Notes under the pieces: generated by a model
The model's input: only the letters and a program-made list of their open reading frames with translations
Database searches by the model: none
What the model was told of the DNA's origin: nothing
In this document: piece after piece, positions 1-9,580 of the stretch
Layout: the number at the start of each line of letters is the position of its first letter
Numbering within the stretch: the stretch's first letter is position 1
Program-made: the position numbers and the translations under genes
Assembly (NCBI RefSeq): GCF_001306175.1
Contig: NZ_LGKN01000009.1
Coordinates: 248,001 to 312,000, forward strand
Direction: 5' to 3'
Origin: Ardenticatena maritima
GTDB lineage: Bacteria; Chloroflexota; Anaerolineae; Ardenticatenales; Ardenticatenaceae
DNA length: 64,000 bases

Positions 1-67
1 CTGGACTCTGCACGAAGACCCGCCGGCATTCCAAGCAACGGGGTATGCAAAGCAGGAGGGAAACCTG
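1..67 (+). other. Window edge upstream of the FeS gene; possible 3' end of an upstream gene
   Basis: Two of the three forward frames stay open from base 1 and end at stop codons at 66-68 and 73-75. The third frame runs into the FeS gene itself. An upstream gene could therefore end here, overlapping or abutting the start at 68, but the piece is too short to identify. The only clear signal is the Shine-Dalgarno sequence AGGAGGG at about 54-60, which serves the gene starting at 68. Confidence 0.3.
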
Positions 68-1030
68 ATGAGTGACCAAATGATACCCATCAACACCATT
101 GACGTACAACCCGAAGACGTTTCGCCGGCGCCAGAAAACGAAGCGTTGGACGAAGAACGCCGCCGTTTTCTGGCCAAATTTTCCAGCGCCGTCTTTGCCG
201 GGTTGATGGCGCCCGCCATCTTCAGCAAGGATTTTCCGAAATCGGCGGAAGTCCCGGTTCCGACCGAAACACCCCAAAAGTTCCCCACCAAGCCGTTGCG
301 CAAACCCAACACCGACTATCTCGACCCCGAAGCCGGCGTCATTGACCGCATGTTGGTTGACTTGCGCCGTGCGCTTGAAAAACGCGAACGGGGCGAAAAA
401 GTGCGCTTCGGCATGGCGGTGGACTTGCAAAAATGCACCGGCTGCCGCGCCTGTACAGTCGCGTGCAAAGCCGAAAACCAAACACCGCCGGAAGTCTCCT
501 ACAACGTCGTGCTCGAACAGGAAGTGGGGCAATTCCCCAATGTGCGCCGTGTCTTCATGTACAAGCCCTGCTTCCACTGTGAAAACCCGCCTTGCACGCC
601 GGTTTGCCCGGTCGCGGCAACGTGGAAACGCGAAGAAGACGGCATCGTCGTCATTGACTACGATAAGTGCATCGGTTGCCGCTACTGCCTGACAGCCTGC
701 CCCTATGGCGCACGCTTCATTGACCTGGGCAAAACCTACACCGACCCGCTCCAACCGTATGAACAAATGGCCTCGCCTGAGTACGGCGAAAACCGTGTGC
801 GCGCAACCGGCAGTTCGCCTGTGGGCAACGCCCGCAAGTGCCACTTCTGCTTGCACCGCATCTATCAAGGCATGTTGCCGGCCTGCGCCGAAACCTGCAT
901 CGGGCGCGCCATTCACTTCGGCGACCTGGACGATCCCGAAAGCCTGGTGTCGGAACTCATCGCCAAACGTCCGTACATTCGCCTGAAAGAAGAATTGGGC
1001 ACCGAACCAAATGTCTACTACTTGCTGTGA
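68..1030 (+). CDS. Tat-targeted 4Fe-4S ferredoxin subunit of a molybdopterin oxidoreductase (PsrB/TtrB/DmsB type)
   Basis: This is the electron-transfer subunit that passes electrons between a NrfD-type membrane protein and the molybdenum subunit encoded downstream. The N-terminus carries a twin-arginine-like segment (ERRRFLAKF, about residues 30-38) before a hydrophobic stretch, so export by Tat is likely. Four cysteine groups follow, beginning with [11 protein letters not shown] at residue 123, then [29 protein letters not shown] and CHFCLHR...CAETC. This is the standard four-cluster pattern of the family and no ligand is missing. At 320 residues it is longer than DmsB-like proteins because of the N-terminal extension. 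It is followed 28 bases later by the NrfD gene, and the start is set by AGGAGGG 8 bases upstream. The substrate of the complex cannot be read from this subunit. Confidence 0.9.
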   Translation: MSDQMIPINTIDVQPEDVSPAPENEALDEERRRFLAKFSSAVFAGLMAPAIFSKDFPKSAEVPVPTETPQKFPTKPLRKPNTDYLDPEAGVIDRMLVDLRRALEKRERGEKVRFGMAVDLQKCTGCRACTVACKAENQTPPEVSYNVVLEQEVGQFPNVRRVFMYKPCFHCENPPCTPVCPVAATWKREEDGIVVIDYDKCIGCRYCLTACPYGARFIDLGKTYTDPLQPYEQMASPEYGENRVRATGSSPVGNARKCHFCLHRIYQGMLPACAETCIGRAIHFGDLDDPESLVSELIAKRPYIRLKEELGTEPNVYYLL

Positions 1031-1058
1031 GCAAGGGCATAAAAGGGAGGCATGAATC

Positions 1059-2621
1059 ATGGAAGGCCAACTCCGCTATCAAAGCCCGAACCGCTGGCTC
1101 ACCCGCCTGGGCTGGGCAATCCTCTTCATCGTGACGGTCGTCGGTCTGGCGGCGGTCGTCATCCGTACCGTCGAAGGCCTGGGCGTTACCAACCTGAACT
1201 ACATCGTCCCCTGGGGGCTCTGGGTTGCGTTCTACATTTACTTCATCGGGCTCTCAGCCGGGTCGTTCCTGCTCAGTACCGCCATCTACGTTTTCGGCTA
1301 CAAGAAACTGGAACCTATCGGGCGGCTTGCCCTCTTTTCGGCGCTCATCGCCCTGATTGCCGGTCTCTTCTTCGTGTTGATTGACCTGGGGCACATGGAG
1401 CGCTTCTGGACCGTCTTTGTGAACCGCAACTGGTGGTCGGTTCTGGAAATCGAAATTCACTTCTACGTCCTCTACATCATCGTCATTCTGACCGAACTCT
1501 GGCTGCTCATGCGCCAGGATTTGATTCGCTGTGCGCAAAATGAAAGCGGCTGGCGCGCCACCATCTGCGGCTGGCTGACCCTGGGAAGCCGCGACCTTTC
1601 CGAAGCCTCTGCTCAGCGTGACCGCCGCTGGATGAAGATTTTGGGCATCTTCGGTATTCCGATTGCGATTGGCGTCCACGGTGGTACAGGGGCGCTCTTC
1701 GCCGTGGTGAAAGCCCGCCCCATGTGGTACGGGCCGCTCTTCCCCATCGTCTTCATCATCTCGGCGCTGGCATCCGGCGCGGCGTTGCTCACCTTCTTGC
1801 TGGCCTTCTTTGTGGGTCGCGCCCTTGATAAAGCCCAGCGCGATGACCTGGTGCTCACGTTGGGGAAAATCACGGCGGGCTTGCTCATTTTCGACTTGCT
1901 GCTCATCTGGTCCGAATTCTCGGTCGGCCTGTATGGCAACATCCCCGAAGACGTGGAAGTCCTGCGGCTGATTATGTTCGGTCCTTTCTGGTGGGTCTTC
2001 TGGCTGGTGCAAATTCTCTTCGGGGCGCTTGTGCCGCTCTTCTTCATCCTCTGGCCGCGCACCGGACGCGACCCACGCATGGTGGGGCTGGCGGGGTTGA
2101 TGATTGTCATCGGCATCATCGGGGTGCGCCTGAACATCGTTATCCCCGCGCTCAACGTGCCGGTCATTCCCGGTTTCGACCGCGCCTACACCATGCTACC
2201 GGCGCCAACACAAACAACGCCGACGCTTTCGCCCGAACAGTTGAACCTGCTCACATGGCTGATCCTCATCGCCGCCGTCATCACAGTGGGGGTGATTGCC
2301 GCCCTGGCCTGGCTGCACCGTGAAGGTCGCCACGATCACCCCATGCGTGAAGGGCTGGTCGCGGGCGGCACCGCTGCGCTCTTCTTCCTCGTTCTGCTTG
2401 TGTTGGTGCGCTGGCTCGGTTCAAGCACAGCCCTGGGGCTTTCAACAGCCGACCTGACGCACACCCCGATTGGCGGCATTCTGGGACACAGCGAAATTCG
2501 CTCGTACTACGTTCCGACACTCAATGAATGGTTGAGCAGTCTGGGCTTGATTGGGCTCTCCATCTTCTTGGGTGTGCTGGGATACAAAATCCTGCCACTG
2601 GAAACCAGTGAAGGACACTAA
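1059..2621 (+). CDS. nrfD: NrfD/PsrC-family quinone-interacting membrane subunit
   Basis: This polytopic membrane protein of 520 residues has about ten hydrophobic segments and the opening typical of NrfD/PsrC proteins (a Pro-Trp-Gly-Leu-Trp-Val helix near residue 50, followed by LSAGSFLLS). Family members exchange electrons between menaquinone and the FeS partner without binding haem. It lies between the FeS and molybdenum subunits in one transcription unit (28 bases after the first, 44 bases before the start chosen for the next), so it is taken as the membrane anchor of the complex. A Shine-Dalgarno GGGAGG precedes the ATG. At 520 residues it is longer than PsrC (about 250-400), mainly through loops between helices. 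Confidence 0.88.
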   Translation: MEGQLRYQSPNRWLTRLGWAILFIVTVVGLAAVVIRTVEGLGVTNLNYIVPWGLWVAFYIYFIGLSAGSFLLSTAIYVFGYKKLEPIGRLALFSALIALIAGLFFVLIDLGHMERFWTVFVNRNWWSVLEIEIHFYVLYIIVILTELWLLMRQDLIRCAQNESGWRATICGWLTLGSRDLSEASAQRDRRWMKILGIFGIPIAIGVHGGTGALFAVVKARPMWYGPLFPIVFIISALASGAALLTFLLAFFVGRALDKAQRDDLVLTLGKITAGLLIFDLLLIWSEFSVGLYGNIPEDVEVLRLIMFGPFWWVFWLVQILFGALVPLFFILWPRTGRDPRMVGLAGLMIVIGIIGVRLNIVIPALNVPVIPGFDRAYTMLPAPTQTTPTLSPEQLNLLTWLILIAAVITVGVIAALAWLHREGRHDHPMREGLVAGGTAALFFLVLLVLVRWLGSSTALGLSTADLTHTPIGGILGHSEIRSYYVPTLNEWLSSLGLIGLSIFLGVLGYKILPLETSEGH

Positions 2622-2665
2622 ATCGAATGGAGAAAGCGCAACCAAACGCGCATAAGGAGGCAACC

Positions 2666-5600
2666 ATGGCCGAGATTACGCGACGCGACTTCTTGAAAAC
2701 CAGCGCCCTCTTGGGTGGGGCGGCCGCTGTCACGCTCAGTGTGGATGAGGTCTTCGACCGCCTGCGCAACACACCCGACGGCTTGAACCGCCTGAGTGGG
2801 CAATTCGAATACCTGAACAACCAGCCCGAAAACATCATCTATTCAACCTGCTTGAACTGCCACACCGCCTGCACCATCAAGGGCAAAATCGTGGACGGCG
2901 TGCTCGTCAAGATTGACGGCAACCCGTATTCGGCGACCAACCGCATTCCAAACTTGCCGCTGGACGTGCCGCCCACCGAAGCCGCACACATCGAAGGGAA
3001 AGTCTGCCCCAAGGGGCAAGCCGGCGTGCAGGTGCTCTACGACCCTTACCGTGTGCGCAAAGTCCTGAAACGCGCCGGCAAGCGTGGCGAAAACAAGTGG
3101 GTGACGATCGAATGGGACCAATTCATTGATGAAGTGGTGAACGGGGGCGACCTGTTCGGTGAAGGGCCTGTGCCCGGCTTGAAAGACATCTGGAAACTGC
3201 GCGACCCCGAAGTGGCGAAAGCACTCGCCGAAGATACGCAGAAGGTGATGGACGGCGAAATGACCGTCGAGGAATTCAAGCAGAAGCACAAAGACCACCT
3301 CGACGTGCTCATTGACCCGGACCATCCCGATTTTGGGCCCATCAACAACCAGTTTGTCTTCCTCGGTGGGCGTGTGGAACACGGGCGCAAGGAATTCACC
3401 AAGCGCTGGGTGTACGAATCGTTCGGCTCGACCAACTACTACCTGCACACCACGATTTGCGAGCAATCGCACCACATTGCCTACGCGATGGTGACGGGCA
3501 AAACCCACATGAAGCCCGACATCATGAACAGCGAATTCATCATTTTCTTCGGTACCGGGGCATACGAAGCCAACTTTGGCCCGCCAGGAATGGCTGAAAA
3601 GGTCACAGAATCGCACGCCAACCGCAAGAACTTCAAGATGGCGGTGGTTGACCCGCGCCTGAACAAGACAGCCGCCCATGCCGACTGGTGGGTGCCCATC
3701 AAACCCGGCACCGACGCGGCGCTCGCCTTGGGGATGATTCGCTGGATTATCGAAAACGGCCGCTACGACAAGGCCTTCCTTGAAAACCCGAACCAGGCGG
3801 CCGCTGAAGCCGACAACGAAACATCCTGGACAGACGCCACCTGGCTGGTGCGTACCGATGAGATGGTCTTCCTGAAAGCGGAAGACGCGGGTCTGGAAGT
3901 GCCGGAAGGGGCTTCCCCCTATGTGGTGATGACCGAAAACGGCCCCGCCCTTGCCGATGAAGCCGAAGCCGGCCTGCTGGAAGGCGAATTCACCGTCAAC
4001 GGTATCCCCGTCAAACCCGCCTTCCAATTGCTGAAAGAACGCGCCTTTGAAAAGACGCTGGACGAATACGCCGACATCTGCGGCATCAAGCCCGATTTGA
4101 TTGCCGAGTTGGCAAAGGAATTCACCAGCCACGGCAAGAAGGCGGCCGCCGAGCTCTACCGCGGTCCGGTGCAGCACACCAATGGCTACTACAACGCGCA
4201 GGCCATCATCACGCTCAACCTGCTCATCGGCAACATTGACTGGAAGGGCGGCTTGATGAAAGGTGGCGGGCACTGGCACGAAGACGGTTCCAAGGGTGGC
4301 CCGTTCTCGCCGGACATGGTCATCAAGGCGCCGGGTGGCATTCACCACTTTGGCATCTACCTGACCCGTGAGCGCACCGCCTACGAAAAGAGCACGCTCT
4401 TCAAGGAACACGGCTATCCAGCCAAGCGGCTCTGGTATCCGTTCAGCAACGAAGTGTACCAGGAAGTCATTCCGTCGGCGTATATGGGCTACCCCTATCC
4501 CATCAAGGTGCTCTTCCTGCACAAGGGGACGCCCGTTCTCGCCACGCCCGCCGGCGACAAGCAGATTGAAATGTTGATGGACACCAAGAAGATTCCGCTC
4601 TTCATCGCCTGCGACGTGGTGATTGGCGAAACCACCATGTACGCCGACTACGTCCTGCCGGATTTGACGTACATGGAACGCTGGGGGACACCACACGTCT
4701 CGCCCGACATTCCGGTGAAGACGAGCAAGGTTCGCCAACCGATGGTGGCGCCGCTCACCGAAACGGTGGTGGTGGATGGCGAAGAAATGCCCATCAGCAT
4801 GGAAGCCTTCCTCATCGCGGTTGGGAAGAAACTGGGCTTGCCGGGCATTGGGAAGGACGGCTTCGGCCCCGGCCTGGACTTCAACCGCCCCGAAGACTAC
4901 TACCTGAAACTCGTTGCCAACATTGCCTGGGGCGACAAAGAAGATGGGTCGGACGCTGTGCCCGAAGCCAGCGATGAGGAACTGGAACTCTTCCGCAAAG
5001 CACGCCGTCATTTGCCGCCGTCGGTCTTCGACGAAGCCAAGTGGAAACGCGCCTTGGGCAACGATGAATCACTCTGGCGGCGCGTGGTCTATGTGCTCAA
5101 CCGTGGTGGGCGTTTCGACCACCTCTCCAAAGCCTACGACGGCGATAAAGTGGCCGCGAAGTTCAAGAACGTGGCGCACTTCTACGTTGAAAAAGTGGCG
5201 AAAGGACGCCACCCGATGACCGGCGAACGCTTCGACGGTCTGCCCAAGTACGACGTGCCGCGTAACGGGTTGGGCGAGCCGGCGGTTGATGACGAGTATC
5301 CGTTGCACCTCATCACGTTCAAGGAAATCACCGGTGGGCAAAGCCGCACCATTGCCGCCTACTGGCTCAGCAGTGTCCTGCCCGAAAACCCGGTGCTGAT
5401 GAACAAGCGCACCGCCAAAGAATTGGGGTTGAAAGATGGCGACCGCGTGCGCATCGTCAGCAAAAGCAACCCCGACGGCATCTGGAACCTGGGGCATGGT
5501 CAGGTGCGCCCCATGGAAGGCACCGTGCACACCGTCGAAGGCATGACGCCGGGCGTGGTGGCCGTTTCCTGGCACTACGGGCACTGGGCGTATGGTGCGA

Positions 5601-5773
5601 GCGACGTGGAAATTGACGGCAAGAAAGTGCCTGGCGACCCACGCCGTGGCACAGGGCTCTGCACCAACGCCGCCATCCGCGTGGACGACGCCACCGGCGA
5701 CATGTGCCTGACCGACCCCATTGGTGCGAGCGCCTCGTTCTACGACACGCGCGTCAATGTGGTGAAGGTCTAA
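2666..5773 (+). CDS. Molybdopterin oxidoreductase catalytic subunit, tetrathionate/thiosulfate/arsenate reductase-like
   Basis: This is the catalytic bis-MGD subunit, 1035 residues from the ATG preceded by AAGGAGG; an upstream in-frame ATG at 2627 lacks a good ribosome site. The protein opens with a Tat signal ([15 protein letters not shown]), so it acts outside the membrane. An FeS motif follows (CLNCHTAC, then GKVCPKG). Cys265 in [10 protein letters not shown] is the likely Mo ligand, placed as in the Phs/Psr/Ttr group. Length and the [10 protein letters not shown] opening best match the TtrA/SrrA/ArrA group of about 850-1050 residues. Gene order FeS-NrfD-Mo with a cytochrome c next suggests an extracytoplasmic respiratory enzyme. 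Tetrathionate, thiosulfate, selenate or arsenate are all possible substrates and I cannot choose between them. Confidence 0.82.
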   Translation: MAEITRRDFLKTSALLGGAAAVTLSVDEVFDRLRNTPDGLNRLSGQFEYLNNQPENIIYSTCLNCHTACTIKGKIVDGVLVKIDGNPYSATNRIPNLPLDVPPTEAAHIEGKVCPKGQAGVQVLYDPYRVRKVLKRAGKRGENKWVTIEWDQFIDEVVNGGDLFGEGPVPGLKDIWKLRDPEVAKALAEDTQKVMDGEMTVEEFKQKHKDHLDVLIDPDHPDFGPINNQFVFLGGRVEHGRKEFTKRWVYESFGSTNYYLHTTICEQSHHIAYAMVTGKTHMKPDIMNSEFIIFFGTGAYEANFGPPGMAEKVTESHANRKNFKMAVVDPRLNKTAAHADWWVPIKPGTDAALALGMIRWIIENGRYDKAFLENPNQAAAEADNETSWTDATWLVRTDEMVFLKAEDAGLEVPEGASPYVVMTENGPALADEAEAGLLEGEFTVNGIPVKPAFQLLKERAFEKTLDEYADICGIKPDLIAELAKEFTSHGKKAAAELYRGPVQHTNGYYNAQAIITLNLLIGNIDWKGGLMKGGGHWHEDGSKGGPFSPDMVIKAPGGIHHFGIYLTRERTAYEKSTLFKEHGYPAKRLWYPFSNEVYQEVIPSAYMGYPYPIKVLFLHKGTPVLATPAGDKQIEMLMDTKKIPLFIACDVVIGETTMYADYVLPDLTYMERWGTPHVSPDIPVKTSKVRQPMVAPLTETVVVDGEEMPISMEAFLIAVGKKLGLPGIGKDGFGPGLDFNRPEDYYLKLVANIAWGDKEDGSDAVPEASDEELELFRKARRHLPPSVFDEAKWKRALGNDESLWRRVVYVLNRGGRFDHLSKAYDGDKVAAKFKNVAHFYVEKVAKGRHPMTGERFDGLPKYDVPRNGLGEPAVDDEYPLHLITFKEITGGQSRTIAAYWLSSVLPENPVLMNKRTAKELGLKDGDRVRIVSKSNPDGIWNLGHGQVRPMEGTVHTVEGMTPGVVAVSWHYGHWAYGASDVEIDGKKVPGDPRRGTGLCTNAAIRVDDATGDMCLTDPIGASASFYDTRVNVVKV

Positions 5774-5784
5774 CCACGTGCAAA

Positions 5785-5812
5785 AAGGGGCGGCTCATGT
5801 GGGCCGCCCCTT
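5785..5812 (+). terminator. GC-rich hairpin between the Mo subunit and cytochrome c genes
   Basis: A perfect 10-bp stem (AAGGGGCGGC with GCCGCCCCTT) closes an 8-base loop 11 bases after the catalytic-subunit stop. There is no run of T after it, so it may be a weak terminator or an mRNA-stabilising stem that lowers expression of the cytochrome gene relative to the complex. Confidence 0.5.
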
Positions 5813-5852
5813 GCCTTTGCTGATGAAGGATGACATGCGAGGAGGTCTCATC

Positions 5853-6233
5853 ATGAAACGTTATGCACCGCTCGGCATTCTGGTTGTGCTGATCCTTGTG
5901 GTTTGGTTCTGGGTCAGTCCACCACGCTTCTGGCTCAACATGACCAAGCGCGTTGCCCCCTCGCCGGAAGTGGGCGCACAACTCGTCGAAAAGTACGGAT
6001 GCCGGGGGTGCCATACGATTGGCGGGCAAGGCGCCATTCTCGCCCCCAATCTCGACCAGGTGGTGCGCCGCAACAAGGAAGAAGACCCCGCGTTTGTAAC
6101 CTTGCGGCTCTGGCTCCGCGATCCAACGGCTGTCAAACCCAATACCGCCATGCCCAACTTCAAACTATCGGACACTGAAATTGAGGCCATTTTGCAGTAT
6201 TTGCAAACCCAAGCCGAACAAGCGGCTGAATAG
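5853..6233 (+). CDS. Membrane-anchored monohaem cytochrome c
   Basis: This 126-residue class I cytochrome c has one N-terminal hydrophobic segment (residues 4-22) that should act as an uncleaved anchor or signal. A haem-binding CRGCH follows near residue 50, and NTAMPNF gives a probable Met axial ligand. The C-terminal [11 protein letters not shown] helix is typical of the fold. It lies 79 bases after the molybdenum subunit and is likely its redox partner, taking electrons to or from the wider chain. The ATG is chosen for the GAGGAGG 8-12 bases upstream; a longer open frame to 5778 crosses the hairpin and is not used. Confidence 0.87.
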   Translation: MKRYAPLGILVVLILVVWFWVSPPRFWLNMTKRVAPSPEVGAQLVEKYGCRGCHTIGGQGAILAPNLDQVVRRNKEEDPAFVTLRLWLRDPTAVKPNTAMPNFKLSDTEIEAILQYLQTQAEQAAE

Positions 6234-6257
6234 CACCATCGGCTACCCTCCTCTCAG

Positions 6258-6287
6258 AAAGCGCTGCCCTGTATGGGTAGCGCTTTT
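6258..6287 (+). terminator. Rho-independent terminator after cytochrome c
   Basis: AAAGCGCTGCCC pairs with GGGTAGCGCTTT around a 5-base loop and ends in TTTT. It closes the oxidoreductase-cytochrome operon. Confidence 0.8.
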
Positions 6288-6297
6288 GCATTTTCGC

Positions 6298-6325
6298 TTG
6301 TCATCCTCCCCTGACAGGCTAGAAT
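6298..6325 (+). promoter_or_regulatory. Candidate sigma70-type promoter for the hydrolase gene
   Basis: TTGTCA and TAGAAT are separated by 16 bases, about 36 bases before the next start codon and directly after the terminator of the preceding operon. Confidence 0.5.
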
Positions 6326-6361
6326 TGCCCCCGCGCCAACCAACACGAAAGATATTCGCCC

Positions 6362-7729
6362 ATGCGTCCTATCGAAACCGTCATCGTGATTCTCGTTATC
6401 GTTGCGCTTGCGCTCCCCAAACACTTTCATGCCTGGTGGCGCTGGCTGTGGGGAGCAACACTCCTCGCCCTTGCGCTCCATCTCTGGCAAGAAGGCTGGC
6501 GATGGCAACTTGTCCCGCTCTATCTTGTCATCCTTGCCATCCCCCTCGCCATCCGGTTCAGCGGCAAAGCACGCGCCGCCGCCACCGCCTTCTTGCTCCT
6601 TTTCGTCACAAGCAGCCTGCTTGCCGCGTGGGCGTTTCCCATTCCCACCATGCCCACCCCAAGCGGTCCCTACGCAGTCGGGACAACGACGCTCCACCTG
6701 GTTGACCCATCGCGCGAAGAACGCTATACCCCCGACATTCCCGACGACCCGCGCGAACTCATGGTGCAAATCTGGTATCCGGCGGAAGCCACCGCCCAGC
6801 CACCCGCCCCTTGGAATCCGGACATGGATATCCTCGCCCCCGAACTCGGCAAATGGACGGGGCTCCCCGGCTGGATGTACAGCCACCTGCGGCTGGTGCA
6901 AAGTCATGCCGTCGCCGACGCTCCCTTTGCCAAAGAGGCATCCCCCGCCCCGATTCTCTTCTATGTCCACGGTTGGGGAGGGTTCCGCACAATCCACGCC
7001 AATCTCATGGAAACACTCGCCAGCCACGGCTACATCGTCATTGCCGCCGACCACACCTATGGCGCAATGGTCACCCGCTTTCCCGATGGGCGCGTCGCTC
7101 TCAACTATCCCGACGCTCTGCCCGAAGGCGCACCCCGCGACCAATACTTGGCTGCGGCGCGCATTCTTGTGGGCGTTTTCGCCGACGATGTGCGCTTCAT
7201 GCTCAACCAACTGGACACCTTCAACCAGACCCATCCCATTCTCAAAGACCACCTGGACACCAACCGCATCGGGCTTATCGGCCACTCCACCGGCGGCGGC
7301 GCTGTCGTGGAAGTTTGCCTGAGCGATGAGCGGTGCGACGCCCTGGTCGGATACGACGCCTGGGTCGAGCCGCTGCCGCGCGACATGCTCGCCGAAGGGC
7401 TCCACGTCCCCAGCATGTTCATGCGAAGCGAACCCTGGGTTGCAGGTAAGAACGCCCCCAACCTGGCGCTTCTGTACAATGCCAGCCAACCGCCAACATA
7501 CATGCTGACCATCAAGGGGGCGCACCATCGTGACTTTACCATGCTGCCCTTGCTTTCACCCATCGCCGACGACCTGGGGTTGCGGGGACCTATCCCGGCT
7601 GAAGAAATGCTGGAATTGACCGACGCCTACACGCTCGCCATGTTCGATACCTATCTGCGCAACACACCTTCACCGCTCCTATCCGGTGAAGCCCATCCTT
7701 ACCCCGACGTTCTTTTCGAGCAGCGCTAA
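6362..7729 (+). CDS. Membrane-anchored alpha/beta hydrolase, platelet-activating-factor acetylhydrolase-like
   Basis: The first 90 or so residues form three to four hydrophobic segments. The rest is an alpha/beta hydrolase domain with the oxyanion region FYVHGWGGFRTIH, a nucleophile elbow GHSTGG (the Ser), a likely acid in VGYDAWVEPL and a catalytic His in KGAHHRDF. The order and spacing match the PAF-acetylhydrolase/dienelactone-hydrolase-like family, whose members cleave short acyl esters. The natural substrate cannot be told. It stands alone between a terminator and the metal-transport operon. The start codon has little visible ribosome site, so the exact N-terminus is moderately sure. Confidence 0.75.
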   Translation: MRPIETVIVILVIVALALPKHFHAWWRWLWGATLLALALHLWQEGWRWQLVPLYLVILAIPLAIRFSGKARAAATAFLLLFVTSSLLAAWAFPIPTMPTPSGPYAVGTTTLHLVDPSREERYTPDIPDDPRELMVQIWYPAEATAQPPAPWNPDMDILAPELGKWTGLPGWMYSHLRLVQSHAVADAPFAKEASPAPILFYVHGWGGFRTIHANLMETLASHGYIVIAADHTYGAMVTRFPDGRVALNYPDALPEGAPRDQYLAAARILVGVFADDVRFMLNQLDTFNQTHPILKDHLDTNRIGLIGHSTGGGAVVEVCLSDERCDALVGYDAWVEPLPRDMLAEGLHVPSMFMRSEPWVAGKNAPNLALLYNASQPPTYMLTIKGAHHRDFTMLPLLSPIADDLGLRGPIPAEEMLELTDAYTLAMFDTYLRNTPSPLLSGEAHPYPDVLFEQR

Positions 7730-7764
7730 ACACAAAACAGCACTATGGTTTGGAGGACCTTCCC

Positions 7765-8754
7765 ATGTTCAAACGTCTCTTGCTCATCGTCATCATGATG
7801 ACGCTTGCCGCGTGTAGCGGCACCACCACGCGCGAAGAAGGCAAACTGCGCGTGGTGACAACCGTTTCGCCCATCACCAACATTGTGTACAACATCGGGG
7901 GCGACCGCATCGAACTCAGCGGTATTGTTCCCGAAGGCGTCAACTCCCACACGTTTGAACCCGCCCCATCCGACGCCCGCAAACTCGCCGAAGCCGACTT
8001 GATTTTTCTGAACGGGCTGAACCTGGAACTCCCGACCCTGCGCCTGGCGGAAGCCAACAAGCGCGATGACGCCAAAATTATCCTGCTGGGGGAACAAACC
8101 ATCACCCCGGATGAATACGTCTATGATTTCTCCTTCCCCAAAGAAGCCGGCGACCCGAACCCGCACCTCTGGCCCAATCCCTGGTACGCCCTGCGGTACG
8201 CCGAGATTGTGAAAGATGAACTCAGCGCCGCCGATCCCGACAACAGCGATTACTACGAGCAAAACTTCCTCGCGTTCGAACAGCGTATCCGCGAACTGGA
8301 CGCCGCCATTCGCGCCACCATCGAGACCATTCCCCCCGAAAATCGAAAATTGCTCACCTACCACGACTCCTGGGCGTACTTTGCGCCACTGTATGGTATG
8401 ACCGTCATCGGCGCTATCCAGCCCGCGGACTTTGCCGAGCCCTCGGCGCGTGAAGTCGCCAAAATCATCGAACAAATTCGGCGCGAGCAGGTGCCGGCGA
8501 TTTTCGGCTCGGAAGTTTTCCCCTCGCCGGTGCTTGAACAAATCGCCCGTGAAACCGGCGCAACCTATGTAGATGACCTGCGCGACGACGACCTGCCCGG
8601 CGACCCCGGCGATCCCAACCACTCTTACTTTGGGCTCATGGCGGAAAACATCCGCATTATGGCGGAAGCCCTGGGCGGCGACCCTACGCCTATCCTGGGG
8701 TTCGACACCAGCAACATACCCGGTCCCGACACAAACGTTGACCAGGCACGCTAA
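7765..8754 (+). CDS. znuA: Zinc/manganese ABC importer substrate-binding lipoprotein (ZnuA/MntA family)
   Basis: This cluster A-I solute-binding protein captures a divalent metal outside the cell for the ATPase and permease encoded next. A lipoprotein signal with lipobox LAAC (Cys17) anchors it. Metal ligands are visible in SHTFEP (His62), NPHLWPN, YHDSWAYF and a C-terminal Asp-rich segment. No His-rich loop is present, which slightly favours Mn or a mixed-metal role over a dedicated Zn scavenger. The ATG follows GGAGG by 8 bases. An upstream in-frame ATG at 7750 would precede the signal peptide with five extra residues and is less likely. No Zur/MntR-type operator could be recognised in the short 5' region. 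Confidence 0.88.
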   Translation: MFKRLLLIVIMMTLAACSGTTTREEGKLRVVTTVSPITNIVYNIGGDRIELSGIVPEGVNSHTFEPAPSDARKLAEADLIFLNGLNLELPTLRLAEANKRDDAKIILLGEQTITPDEYVYDFSFPKEAGDPNPHLWPNPWYALRYAEIVKDELSAADPDNSDYYEQNFLAFEQRIRELDAAIRATIETIPPENRKLLTYHDSWAYFAPLYGMTVIGAIQPADFAEPSAREVAKIIEQIRREQVPAIFGSEVFPSPVLEQIARETGATYVDDLRDDDLPGDPGDPNHSYFGLMAENIRIMAEALGGDPTPILGFDTSNIPGPDTNVDQAR

Positions 8755-8759
8755 ATCAC

Positions 8760-9578
8760 ATGGACCCTTTGCTGGAACTTCGCAACGTCACATTCGGATA
8801 TGGTCGCATCCCAACTGTGCGCAACATCTCGCTCCACATCCACGAGGGGCAATTTGTCGCCATTGTGGGACCAAGCGGCGCGGGCAAAACCACCGTTCTC
8901 AAACTGGTGCTGGGGCTCCTCTCGCCACAGCAAGGGGAACGGTGGTGCGCCCGCCCCTCATTGCGCATCGGCTACGTGCCGCAAATCGAAACGGTGGACT
9001 GGTCGTTTCCCGTCACGGTTGAACAAGTCGTTCTCATGGGGGCGGTGCGACGCGCTCCCTTCTGGCCCTGGCCACGCCGCGGCGACCGTGAACAGGCGCA
9101 ACGCATTCTTGACCAGTTAGGCATTGGCGCTCTGCGCACGCGCCACATCCGCGACCTCTCCGGCGGGCAACAACAACGTGTCTTCCTGGCTCGCGCCCTC
9201 ATGGCTGAACCGGACATGCTTGTGCTGGATGAACCAACAGCGGGCGTGGACATGCAAACCGCGGAAAACATCCTGCATCTGCTCGCCGACCTCAACCAAC
9301 AAGGGATGACGATTCTGCTCACCACCCACGATTTGAACACAGCCGCGGCGCATGTGCCCTGGATTGTTTGCCTCAACGAAACCATCATCGCCCAGGGACC
9401 ACCGCATGCTGTCTTCACCGAAGAGATTTTGAACCGAACCTATCGCGCCGATATGATGGTGATTCACCATGAAGGGCTGCTCATTGTGCAACAACGCCCA
9501 CACCCGCACACCCTGCACGACATTTTGCCCACACCGGTTCCCGGTCATCCACCAGAAGAAAGCCCTGGCGAGGAATAA
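8760..9578 (+). CDS. znuC: Metal ABC importer ATP-binding protein (ZnuC/MntB family)
   Basis: This 272-residue ATPase energises metal uptake. Walker A is GPSGAGKTT near residue 40, the signature is LSGGQQQR, Walker B is LVLDEP and the switch His is in TTHDL. A C-terminal tail of about 30 residues rich in His and Pro (RPHPHTLHDILPTPVPGHPP) is added to the usual domain and might sense or bind metal. The start is 5 bases after the binding-protein stop and the stop is 2 bases before the permease, so the three genes form one operon. Confidence 0.92.
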   Translation: MDPLLELRNVTFGYGRIPTVRNISLHIHEGQFVAIVGPSGAGKTTVLKLVLGLLSPQQGERWCARPSLRIGYVPQIETVDWSFPVTVEQVVLMGAVRRAPFWPWPRRGDREQAQRILDQLGIGALRTRHIRDLSGGQQQRVFLARALMAEPDMLVLDEPTAGVDMQTAENILHLLADLNQQGMTILLTTHDLNTAAAHVPWIVCLNETIIAQGPPHAVFTEEILNRTYRADMMVIHHEGLLIVQQRPHPHTLHDILPTPVPGHPPEESPGEE

Positions 9579-9580
9579 CC

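Noticed and set aside
2843-5011. A 722-codon open frame on the minus strand opposite the molybdenum subunit gene
   Set aside because: It is the antisense shadow of a GC-rich gene with strong codon bias. Its translation is rich in His, Val, Gly and Phe and shows no domain, and it has no ribosome site.
5778-5852. An N-terminal extension of the cytochrome c gene from 5778
   Set aside because: It would pass through the hairpin at 5785-5812 and has no ribosome site. The ATG at 5853 has GAGGAGG and precedes the membrane anchor.
7730-7764. A Zur or MntR operator ahead of the metal importer
   Set aside because: The region has only about 35 bases and no clear inverted repeat.
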